Shown here piece after piece: positions 5,511 through 12,521 of a stretch of DNA of 12,545 nucleotides. The notes under the pieces were generated by a model that was not told where the DNA came from, did no database searches, and saw only the letters and a program-made list of their open reading frames with translations. The position numbers and the translations under genes are program-made. Source of the DNA: CAZHTS01 sp964535315 (lineage in GTDB: Bacteria > Chloroflexota > Anaerolineae > Anaerolineales > Anaerolineaceae); the NCBI GenBank assembly GCA_964535315.1, contig CAZHTS010000117.1, positions 1 through 12,545 of the forward strand, read 5' to 3'. The number at the start of each line of letters is the position of its first letter. Within the stretch, counting starts at the first letter, position 1.

Positions 5511-6245
5511 ATGGATGCTCTGCTGCAAAGCCTGGCTGACTTCTGGAAGATGATCTGGCCAAGCCTGGGCGAAGGCCTGTTGGTCACGCTCAGCCTCAGT
5601 GTCGAAGCGCTCTTTTTGGGCCTCCTCATCGGAATGCCCACGGCCCTGGCCCGGGTCTACGGCCCGCGCTGGCTCGGCGGCGTCACCCGCATCTACACCG
5701 ATCTCTTCCGTGGCACGCCCCTGCTGGTCCAGCTCTTCCTGATCTACTACGGGCTGGGCGATCCGGTCATCCAGAACGCCATGGCCGACCTGGGCCTGCC
5801 CGCTACCTTCCTGACCATCGACCGCAACACGGCCGCCTTGATCGCCCTGGCCCTCAACAGCGGCGCCTATCAAGCTGAATATTTTCGCGGCGCCATCCAG
5901 GCCATCGGTTCCGGCCAGATGATCGCCGCCCGCGCCCTCGGCATGAGCCGGATTCAGTCCATCCTCCATGTGATTTTGCCCCAGGCCATGCGCCTGGCCC
6001 TCGCCCCCTGGTCCAATGAAGCCGCCTACATGGTGAAATACACCTCAATCGTCTCTCTCATCACCGTCCAGGACCTCTTCGGCGAAACCCGTCTCATCAT
6101 GAGCCGCCAGTTCAACAATTCAACAATGTTGCCCTTCGTCGGCATGATCTATCTGGTCATTGTCCTCCTGATCACCTGGTTGATGAGCAAAGTGGAAAAA
6201 CGATTTCGCATCCCCGGCCTGGAAATGGATTTCGATCACAATTGA
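5511..6245 (+). CDS. Polar-amino-acid ABC transporter permease (HisM/GlnP family)
   Basis: 244-aa inner-membrane protein with about five hydrophobic segments (roughly 21-48, 62-82, 106-120, 172-190, 207-226). The PAAT signature FRGTPLLVQL lies at 66-75. The cytoplasmic coupling loop runs from GQMIAARALGM (135-145) to ILPQA (155-159). In it the usual Glu of the EAA motif is Ile138, while the Gly144 and Leu-Pro positions are kept. It is encoded 6 bp after the ATPase. No solute-binding protein gene or fused binding domain is in the window, so the importer needs one encoded elsewhere, or it has an unusual role. A homodimer is likely because only one permease is present. Confidence 0.94.
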   Translation: MDALLQSLADFWKMIWPSLGEGLLVTLSLSVEALFLGLLIGMPTALARVYGPRWLGGVTRIYTDLFRGTPLLVQLFLIYYGLGDPVIQNAMADLGLPATFLTIDRNTAALIALALNSGAYQAEYFRGAIQAIGSGQMIAARALGMSRIQSILHVILPQAMRLALAPWSNEAAYMVKYTSIVSLITVQDLFGETRLIMSRQFNNSTMLPFVGMIYLVIVLLITWLMSKVEKRFRIPGLEMDFDHN

Positions 6246-6281
6246 TCGAAAGCATAGGCTGTCACAAGGTGGAGAAATAAT

Positions 6282-7919
6282 ATGGCTCAATGGCTTCTCA
6301 GTGGTCAAAATCCCCAGGAATCCAGTGGAGTGGCGACCCCAGCCTCGGCCACTATGATCGAAGATCTCGTCAATGCCCAAATGCAATTCCTGCTGGTGCA
6401 ACTGGGGGGCAAAGATATGAGCCGTTTCGACCAGACGCTCACCGGATCGCTCTTTGTCCAGAGCCGCCTCTACATGAACGTCGAATATTTCACCCAAAAC
6501 CTGGCCGCCGTCGCCCCCTTTGACCCGGCCTCGATCGGAGTGCCGGCCCATCTGGTCAAGAAAATCAACCATCCCTCCTTCGGCCAATACCTGATGATTG
6601 GCCCGCGTTTCTTTGCCCTTTATCGCCTGATCACCAATATTTACAAAAACATCCTGCCGTCCCTGGATAAAGAACTGAGCGTGCTCTATTGGAAAATACG
6701 CGCCGCCAATGATATCGAAACGATCTGGGCCGTCTTCGACCCGGACCTGCATGAACGATTACGCAACATCGAACGCGCCCATGCCGTCAATGCGCTGATG
6801 GTCGTTTCCATCGACAGCATCTTGCGTCAATATGCCCCCGACCTGCTCATGCTTTTTGCCGGACGGATGACCGCCACCTCTCAAATCGGCCAGGATATCT
6901 GGACACTGCGCCAGACCGCCGCACGCTGCGGCGCTGAAACCTGCCGGCTTCTACAAAAAGGCGAAACCAATCTGGAAGCCTATCGGGCCCTTCCCGAAGC
7001 CTCCCCCCTGTTGCAGGAAATCGACAGTTTTATGCGGAAATATGGTCACCGGGGGTTCCGCTTCGAATACGATTTTGAAACCGAGCGCATGGCCGATCAT
7101 CCCGAACATATCCTTTTAACGATCGGCAGTCAGCTATCCGAAAAAGAGGCCCCTGAAAAACGGGCGCAGGCCGCTCGCGAAGCCGCCATGAACAGCTTGC
7201 AAAAACTCAACCCGGCGGCCCGACTCCTCTGGAAAAATGTGATCCAATGGAGCCAAAACCTGATCGCCTGGCGCGAAACCTCAAAAAGCATCTGGTCACT
7301 GCGCCAGGCCATCTATGGCTTGGCCGCCCGAAAAATGGCCCAACAATTCTATCCCGATCAACCGGACGATATCCTGTTGTTCTACACCTTTAAGGAATTG
7401 ACCACCTTCGCGGCCAGCAAAGGCGAAAAAAGAATTGAAAATGAAATTTTGGAAACCCGGCGCCAGCAACACACCCTCCACCAGAACCAGCCCCCGCCGC
7501 CCGAATTGATCTGGTACAACACCGAAAGCCACAAATGGGTTCCCGCTCTGGAAACCGAAACCGTCTCTCAAGAAATCGTAAAACAATTACGCGGTTATCC
7601 GGCCAGCATCGGATCAGGCCCGGTCGAAGGCTACGCGCTGGTGACCAATGACCCGATGGAGGCAGCCCGCCGTTTGCTTGAACTGAAAACACCGACCATT
7701 TTGATCACCCGCCTGACTGATCCGGCATGGTCCACCCTGTTCGGCCGGCTTACCGCCGCCGTCACGGAACTGGGCGGGGTGATTTCTCACGCCGCCATTG
7801 TGGCCCGCGAAAATGGCCTGCCGTCCGTGGTCGGCGTAAGCAACGCCACCCACTATATTCGCGACGGTCAACGCTTGCGGGTCGACGGCGCCACAGGGAT
7901 TATCGATATCCTGGATTAA
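6282..7919 (+). CDS. PEP-utilizing/rifampin-phosphotransferase-like protein lacking the ATP-grasp domain
   Basis: 545 aa. The last ~115 residues are the swivelling phosphohistidine domain of PEP synthase, PPDK and rifampin phosphotransferase: TRLTDPAWSTLF, then GGVISHAAIVARENGLPSVV with the phospho-accepting His503 (codon 7788-7790). The middle has KYGHRGFRFEYDFETER around H256 and MADHP, resembling the HRGPGEID..PRW..DP segment of the substrate domain of rifampin phosphotransferases. A proline-rich linker (QPPPPEL, from 403) joins the two. The N-terminal ATP-grasp domain of about 300 residues is absent, and the gene upstream is the permease, so this is not a simple frameshift. AAGGTGGAG (6266-6274) supports the start. 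It could act with a separate ATP-grasp partner, or bind a small molecule in a regulatory role. Base composition looks less GC-rich than the following gene. Confidence 0.85.
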   Translation: MAQWLLSGQNPQESSGVATPASATMIEDLVNAQMQFLLVQLGGKDMSRFDQTLTGSLFVQSRLYMNVEYFTQNLAAVAPFDPASIGVPAHLVKKINHPSFGQYLMIGPRFFALYRLITNIYKNILPSLDKELSVLYWKIRAANDIETIWAVFDPDLHERLRNIERAHAVNALMVVSIDSILRQYAPDLLMLFAGRMTATSQIGQDIWTLRQTAARCGAETCRLLQKGETNLEAYRALPEASPLLQEIDSFMRKYGHRGFRFEYDFETERMADHPEHILLTIGSQLSEKEAPEKRAQAAREAAMNSLQKLNPAARLLWKNVIQWSQNLIAWRETSKSIWSLRQAIYGLAARKMAQQFYPDQPDDILLFYTFKELTTFAASKGEKRIENEILETRRQQHTLHQNQPPPPELIWYNTESHKWVPALETETVSQEIVKQLRGYPASIGSGPVEGYALVTNDPMEAARRLLELKTPTILITRLTDPAWSTLFGRLTAAVTELGGVISHAAIVARENGLPSVVGVSNATHYIRDGQRLRVDGATGIIDILD

Positions 7920-7922
7920 AAG

Positions 7923-10586
7923 GTGTCTCTCTTACAAACCAAACTTCACATCCCCCCCTTACGCGCCGGCCACGTCCCTCGCCCCGGACTTCTCGAACGT
8001 CTGGACACCGGACTGACCGGCCGTCTGATCCTCGTCTCCGCTCCGGCCGGCTTCGGCAAGACTACCATCTTGAATTGCTGGGTACAAACCCATCCTCGCC
8101 CGGCGGCATGGCTGGCCCTCGACCCCGGCGATAACGATCCCGCCCGCTTCTGGCAATATCTCATCGCCGCCCTGCAAACCCTTATCCCGGGAATCGGCGA
8201 GGAGGTCAGGCTCACCCTGCAATCACCGCAGCTGCCCCTCATTGAGCCGCTGCTGATCGATCTGCTCAACGAACTGACGGCCCAGCCCGGCGAAAGCCTC
8301 TTAATCCTCGATGATTACCATCTGATCCGCACGGCCGCCATCCATGAAGCCTTGAACTTCTTCCTGGAGCACCTCCCCCCGCAATTGCACCTCATCATCG
8401 CCACCCGCTCCGATCCGCCCCTGCCGCTCGCCAGGCTACGCGCCCGCGGGCAACTGCTGGAGCTGAGAATCGCCGATCTCCGTTTCACCGAAATCGAAAC
8501 GGCCGCCTTCCTCAATGAAACCATGAGCCTCCATCTGGCCCCTTCCGACATCGCCGCCCTGGGCACGCGCACCGAAGGCTGGATCGCCGGCCTGCAACTG
8601 GCGGCGCTGGCCCTGCAAAACGCCGACCAGGAAAACAGAACCGATTTCATCACCTCCTTCATCAGCAGCCATCAATATATTCTGGACTATCTGATGGAAG
8701 AGGTCCTGCAACATCAACCCACAGCGCTCCACCATTTCCTGCTCCGCACCTCCATCCTGGAACGGCTCGACGGGGAACTTTGCGAAGCCTTGATGCAGAC
8801 AGACCCGCCGGAAACGCTACCTCAAGCTTCCGGCAGGGAAACCCTCGAAGCCCTCTATCGAGCCAACCTCTTCATCGTCCCGCTCGATCCGGAACACCGC
8901 TGGTATCGCTACCACCATCTCTTCAGCCACCTGCTGCGCGGTCAGCTCCAACGCTTTCATCCTGAGCTGATCGCCCCCTTGAACCGCTGCGCCGCCCGCT
9001 GGTACGACCATTACGGCTTGGGCGCGGAGGCCGTGGCTCATGCAGTGGCCGCCGCCGATTGGCCGCTCGCCGCCGAAACCATCCAACGCCACGGCTTCGA
9101 CCTGCTCATCCATGGCGAAATGTTGACCGTACGGGGCTGGCTGGATTCCCTTCCCGAAACAGAACGCAAGGCCCATCCCTGGTTGAGCGTCTACCTCGCC
9201 TGGATCGTCCTTCTGACCGGACGGGCCGGCGAGATCGAAGCGCTGGTCCAGACGGCCGAAGCGGCCCTCTCCGCCCAGCCGCTCCCCGCCGACGACCGAC
9301 TCCTGCGCGGTCAAATCGCCACCCTGAGGGCCTACGCCGCTCTCTTCACCCCAAAAACGGAAACCGTCGTAGCTCTGGCGCAGGCCGCCCTGGAAATCCT
9401 CGAAGAAAACAACGACCAGCTGCGCTGCATCGTCAGCTTCGTCCTCGGCGCCGCCTCGACCACCCAAGGCGATCTCAACGGCGCCAATGCCGCCTTTGCC
9501 CGGGCCGGCGAACTGGGCCTCGCTTCAGGGAATATCCACATCGCCATCCCGGCCCTCGCCTCCATTGCCGGCAACCAGGGCATACAGGGCCATCTGCGCC
9601 GGGCCGAAAAGCTCTACCTGGAACTGCTGGAGACCGTCGAAAAGCGCGCCGGAAAAAACTCCCCGCTGGCTGCCCGCATCTATTCCGGACTCAGCAGCAT
9701 CTACTATGAATGGAACCGCCTGGCCGAAGCCGACCTTCTCGCCACCGAAGGCGCCCTGCGCTCCCAACGCTGGGGCAATGCCGACTCTCAGGTGATGAAC
9801 CAGGCAGCCCTCAGCGCCATCCGCCGCATCCAGGGCCGGTTCGACGCCGCCCAGGCAGCAATCGACCAGAGCCGGCCCCTGATCCAGAGCAGCAGCCTCA
9901 GTCCCGGCGTCACGGCCCATATCCTGCGAGCCCAGGTCAATCTCTGGCTGGCTCAGGGTGAACTGGATCAGGTCACCGCCTGGGTCAATTCATGGCAACT
10001 GCCCCTGACCGGCCCGCTCGAATCCTACCAGGAGATGGAGCTGACCCTCCTGGCCCAAACCCTGCTGCGCCTGGGTCGCCCTAAAGAAGCGGCCGCGCTG
10101 CTCGACCAGCTGATCGCCACCGCCGAAACCCACGGGCGAAACCGCTCCCTCATCCAGTTGCTCATTCTGCGGGCGCTGAGCCAGCCCGCACAAGGTTTAA
10201 ACATCCTGAAAAAAGCCGTCCTTCTGGCTCAACCGGAAGGCTACCTCCGCTCCTTCACCGATCACGGCCTGGCCCTGGCCCCCCTGCTGCAACAGGTCCG
10301 TGCCGCAGGAGTCGCCCCCGACTACGTGGCCTCCCTGCTGGAACTTCTCGGCGCCCCCGCCGCGCCCGCCGCCCCGCTCCCCCACTACATCGAACCGCTG
10401 AGCGAGCGCGAACTGGAAATCCTGCGTCTGATCGCCGACGGCCGCAGCAACGATGAAATCGCCGCGCAGCTTTACGTAGCCCTCAGCACCGTCAAAAAAC
10501 ACATCAACCACATCTACGACAAACTCGGCGTCACCAGCCGCACCCAGGCTGTGGCCCGCGCCCGCGAACTCGGTCTCCTGATTTAA
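7923..10586 (+). CDS. MalT-like LuxR-family ATP-dependent transcriptional regulator (STAND/LAL type)
   Basis: 887 aa. It opens with the family hallmark LLQTKLHIPP, then Walker A APAGFGKTT (40-48) and Walker B LLILDDYH (126-133), with SNCWVQ..AAWLALD-like NOD features and GWIAGLQLAALAL. The long middle is helical TPR-like sensor sequence, and the C-terminus (825-885) is a LuxR/GerE helix-turn-helix: LSERELEILRLIADGRSNDE then IAAQLYVALSTVKKHINHIY. Such proteins are activators that oligomerise on ATP and an inducer. The GTG start at 7923 is supported by family alignment. There is no well-spaced Shine-Dalgarno (AAAAGG abuts the GTG), and the preceding stop TAA is in the same frame one codon upstream, so translational coupling is likely. 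It is the last gene of the operon and plausibly controls it. Confidence 0.95.
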   Translation: MSLLQTKLHIPPLRAGHVPRPGLLERLDTGLTGRLILVSAPAGFGKTTILNCWVQTHPRPAAWLALDPGDNDPARFWQYLIAALQTLIPGIGEEVRLTLQSPQLPLIEPLLIDLLNELTAQPGESLLILDDYHLIRTAAIHEALNFFLEHLPPQLHLIIATRSDPPLPLARLRARGQLLELRIADLRFTEIETAAFLNETMSLHLAPSDIAALGTRTEGWIAGLQLAALALQNADQENRTDFITSFISSHQYILDYLMEEVLQHQPTALHHFLLRTSILERLDGELCEALMQTDPPETLPQASGRETLEALYRANLFIVPLDPEHRWYRYHHLFSHLLRGQLQRFHPELIAPLNRCAARWYDHYGLGAEAVAHAVAAADWPLAAETIQRHGFDLLIHGEMLTVRGWLDSLPETERKAHPWLSVYLAWIVLLTGRAGEIEALVQTAEAALSAQPLPADDRLLRGQIATLRAYAALFTPKTETVVALAQAALEILEENNDQLRCIVSFVLGAASTTQGDLNGANAAFARAGELGLASGNIHIAIPALASIAGNQGIQGHLRRAEKLYLELLETVEKRAGKNSPLAARIYSGLSSIYYEWNRLAEADLLATEGALRSQRWGNADSQVMNQAALSAIRRIQGRFDAAQAAIDQSRPLIQSSSLSPGVTAHILRAQVNLWLAQGELDQVTAWVNSWQLPLTGPLESYQEMELTLLAQTLLRLGRPKEAAALLDQLIATAETHGRNRSLIQLLILRALSQPAQGLNILKKAVLLAQPEGYLRSFTDHGLALAPLLQQVRAAGVAPDYVASLLELLGAPAAPAAPLPHYIEPLSERELEILRLIADGRSNDEIAAQLYVALSTVKKHINHIYDKLGVTSRTQAVARARELGLLI

Positions 10587-10654
10587 TTCCCCCCCCGCTT
10601 CACCCTGGGGAGAATGACACTTCACCCCGGTCCATGGTATCTTTAACCTGCAAA

Positions 10655-10807
10655 ACGGGAAAAAAGCCCATATTTTGGGCGGCTTTCTGAAGCCGCCCAA
10701 AATATGAACAAAAAAATTCTCTCTGCCTGCTTCACACAGCGCGTCGCTTTTTACCCGGCAAAAACTCTTTGCGGGACGCTAAAAACATTAATCACACAGG
10801 TCGAGAA
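10655..10807 (+). repeat. Copy E of the hairpin element
   Basis: Same orientation as copy A. GGGAAAAAAGCC, a perfect 17-bp hairpin (10669-10685 paired with 10690-10706, loop TCTG), AACAAAAAAATTCTCTCTGC, CAGCGCGTCGCTT, TTGCGGGACGCTAAAAAC, then a CACACAGGTCGAGAAA tail that echoes the left edge of copy A. The T-run lies on the minus strand, so it is not an ordinary terminator for the plus-strand operon that ends at 10586. It fills most of the 266-bp gap before the flavodoxin gene, where I see no other clear signal. Confidence 0.8.
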
Positions 10808-10852
10808 ATCTTCCTACAAAAAGCGCGCCGCCATTTAATTCAGGAGATAACC

Positions 10853-11446
10853 ATGAAAACCGTCTTGATCGCCTACACCACCAACGCCGGCTCGACCGCC
10901 GAAATCGCCGCCGCCATCGGTGAAGAACTCTCCCGCAGCGGGCTGCCCGTCGAAATCCAGCCGCTCGCCGCCGTCAAAGAACTCAGCCGCTACGGCGGCC
11001 TTATCATCGGCGGCCCGATGCTGATGGGCTGGCATCCGGAAATCGTCAAATTTCTCAAAACCAACCAGGAAACGCTGAAAAACAAGCCGGTAGCCTATTT
11101 CCTCACCGCCCTGAGCCTCACCCGCAGCTCCGAAAAGCAATTTGAAGGCTGTGTCGTCTATCAGGACCCGGCCCTGGCCAAAGCTCCCCGAGATCCCCAA
11201 CACCTGAGCTTCAAGGAAAACTACGCCACCGTGGCCGGCTATCTCAAACCCGCCTTCACCCAGGCGCCCGCAGTGAAACCGCTCAGCGCCGGCTTCTTCG
11301 CGGGCAAACTGGACTACAACCGGCTCAACCTCTTCCAAAAGCTCTTTGTGAGATTGATCATCGGCGCGCAGCCCGGCGACTTCCGCAACTGGGATGCCGT
11401 CCGCGCCTGGACCGCCGGCCTGCGCCCGGCCTTCCAGACTGTCTGA
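10853..11446 (+). CDS. Flavodoxin-domain protein (HemG/Flavodoxin_5-like)
   Basis: 197 aa. The N-terminus MKTVLIAYTTNAGSTAEIA holds the first beta-strand and the FMN phosphate loop (TTNAGST, 9-15). The second FMN loop region is YGGLIIGGPMLMGWHPE (47-63). The C-terminal GDFRNWDAVRAW (175-186) matches proteins related to menaquinone-dependent protoporphyrinogen oxidase HemG, but that enzymatic role is not proven. The start at 10853 was chosen over an upstream in-frame ATG at 10769 because AGGAG (10842-10846) lies 6 nt before it; the upstream start also falls inside repeat E. Likely a cytosolic FMN electron carrier or reductase for the neighbouring membrane ferredoxin. Confidence 0.9.
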   Translation: MKTVLIAYTTNAGSTAEIAAAIGEELSRSGLPVEIQPLAAVKELSRYGGLIIGGPMLMGWHPEIVKFLKTNQETLKNKPVAYFLTALSLTRSSEKQFEGCVVYQDPALAKAPRDPQHLSFKENYATVAGYLKPAFTQAPAVKPLSAGFFAGKLDYNRLNLFQKLFVRLIIGAQPGDFRNWDAVRAWTAGLRPAFQTV

Positions 11447-11454
11447 ATTTGTTT

Positions 11455-11503
11455 GTGTTTTGGCGCGCCTAAGAATGCGCGCCAAAACACGGGCTTTTTT
11501 CTC
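11455..11503 (+). terminator. Intrinsic terminator of the flavodoxin gene, core of hairpin-element copy F
   Basis: GTGTTTTGGCGCGC (11455-11468) pairs perfectly with GCGCGCCAAAACAC (11477-11490) around an 8-nt loop and is followed by GGGCTTTTTTCTC. It starts 8 bp after the flavodoxin stop codon. It corresponds to the hairpin and A/T-run half of the repeat element in reverse orientation. On its right it keeps a CTAATCGCACAGCTAAAAAA tail, but the CTCTCTGCC-to-GCGGGACGC half is missing. Confidence 0.75.
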
Positions 11504-11558
11504 CCAAGTTTTCCAGGCTAATCGCACAGCTAAAAAATCTTTCTTTTAAGGAGTCATC

Positions 11559-12293
11559 ATGTCTAAACGTCAGGCCTTGCGTCGCACTTTGTTATTTATC
11601 TTCTTCTTCATCTTTCCCATCACCCTGAACTACTATTCGCCCGTCATCATCATCCAGGGAGCCTTTGACCGCACCCTGAATTTCAGCTTCGTCTTCTGGG
11701 CCGCCTATCTGATCACCGCCATCGTCATCGGCCGTTCAGCCTGCGGCTACATCTGCCCGCTCGGCAGCGTCCAGGAAATCAAAGACACCATGGGCCCGCG
11801 ACCGCTGATCCGGGTCCCTTATCTCAGCGTGGTCAAATATCTCCTCGCTGCCGCCTGGATCGGCGTCATTATTTACGGCATCGTCAGCTCCGGCGGTTAT
11901 CAACAGGTCAATTTGCTCTACAACACCGAAAACATCGTCTCCATCGAAAACATCAATAACCTCATCACCTACTACATGGTCCTGGTAATCACCATCCTGC
12001 CGGTCTTCCTGATGGGACGCCGGGCCTTCTGCCGCTACTTCTGTCCCTTCAGCATCCTGAACATCGTGGGAGATAAACTGGGCCGGTTGATCAAAAACCC
12101 CTATCAACTGCACATGGAAGCCGCCCCGGGCCGCTGCACCCAATGCAACACCTGCACCCGCAACTGTCAGATGAGCCTCGATGTGAAGTCCATGGTCCAA
12201 AGCGGCAATGTTTATCACACCGAATGCATCCTCTGCGGCCAATGTGTCGACAGCTGCAAGGCAGGAGCCCTGCACTATGAATGGAAACGCTGA
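11559..12293 (+). CDS. NapH-like membrane 4Fe-4S polyferredoxin
   Basis: 244-aa integral membrane iron-sulfur protein with about four transmembrane segments (roughly 9-27, 44-60, 91-110, 135-153). Two CxxxCP motifs at membrane edges, C62/C66-P67 (CGYICPLG) and C158/C162-P163 (CRYFCPFS), are the hallmark of the NapH/NosR/CcoG group. Two C-terminal ferredoxin motifs follow: C193, C196, C199, C203 and C223, C226, C229, C233, each binding one 4Fe-4S cluster. Such proteins pass electrons between quinol or flavin carriers and a partner reductase. No nap, nos or cytochrome gene is in the window. AAGGAG (11548-11553) precedes the start by 5 nt. It lies downstream of the flavodoxin gene but behind a terminator, and overlaps the next gene by 17 bp. 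Confidence 0.93.
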   Translation: MSKRQALRRTLLFIFFFIFPITLNYYSPVIIIQGAFDRTLNFSFVFWAAYLITAIVIGRSACGYICPLGSVQEIKDTMGPRPLIRVPYLSVVKYLLAAAWIGVIIYGIVSSGGYQQVNLLYNTENIVSIENINNLITYYMVLVITILPVFLMGRRAFCRYFCPFSILNIVGDKLGRLIKNPYQLHMEAAPGRCTQCNTCTRNCQMSLDVKSMVQSGNVYHTECILCGQCVDSCKAGALHYEWKR

Positions 12294-12495
12294 ACGCTAC
12301 GCCATTCGCCTGCGGGGCCAGCTGCCGGATTACCGGGCCGCCTGGTTTGAAGGGATGGAACTGACCTATGAGGAAAACGATACCCTCATCACCGGCCCGG
12401 TCATCGATCAGGCCGCGCTCTTCGGCCTGCTGGATAAAATCCGCGACCTGGGCCTGCCGCTGCTCAGCGTCAATCGAATTGAAAGTAGACAGTAG
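12277..12495 (+). CDS. Small 72-aa protein translationally coupled to the polyferredoxin gene
   Basis: No named domain recognised. The 72-aa sequence (YAIRLRGQLPDYRAAWFEGM near the start, then ITGPVIDQAALFGLLDKI and LGLPLLSVNR) reads like a compact alpha/beta protein and resembles short hypothetical proteins I recall from Chloroflexota. The start at 12277 has AGGAG (12263-12267) at 9 nt and overlaps the polyferredoxin end by 17 bp, so co-translation is likely; a longer in-frame start at 12208 has no family support. The final residues Ser-Arg-Gln and the stop codon are encoded by an AGTAGAC repeat, so the C-terminus may have been altered by that repeat. Confidence 0.8.
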   Translation: MNGNAERYAIRLRGQLPDYRAAWFEGMELTYEENDTLITGPVIDQAALFGLLDKIRDLGLPLLSVNRIESRQ

Positions 12496-12521
12496 ACAGC
12501 AGCAAGTAGACAGTAGACAGC
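12484..12521 (+). repeat. AGTAGAC short tandem repeat
   Basis: Two exact 17-bp copies of AGTAGACAGTAGACAGC (12484-12500 and 12505-12521) separated by AGCA, each itself containing two AGTAGAC units. The first copy supplies the last codons and stop of the 72-aa gene. Nothing else is visible in the remaining bases to the window end. Confidence 0.9.

Noticed and set aside
4683..5969. 428-codon open frame on the minus strand
   Set aside because: Antisense to the intact ABC ATPase and permease genes. Its translation is Asp/Gly/Val/His-rich with no domain, as expected of a GC-rich shadow frame.
8817..9467. 216-codon minus-strand frame, and similar frames at 9059-9709 (plus), 10197-10700 (minus) and 10835-11527 (minus)
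   Set aside because: All lie over the LuxR or flavodoxin genes in other frames. Their compositions are Arg/Pro- or Gly-rich with no recognisable domain or good ribosome site.
10587..10655. Terminator directly after the LuxR gene
   Set aside because: C-runs and a GGGG allow only a weak, loosely paired stem with no T-run. The nearby hairpin E has its T-run on the minus strand.
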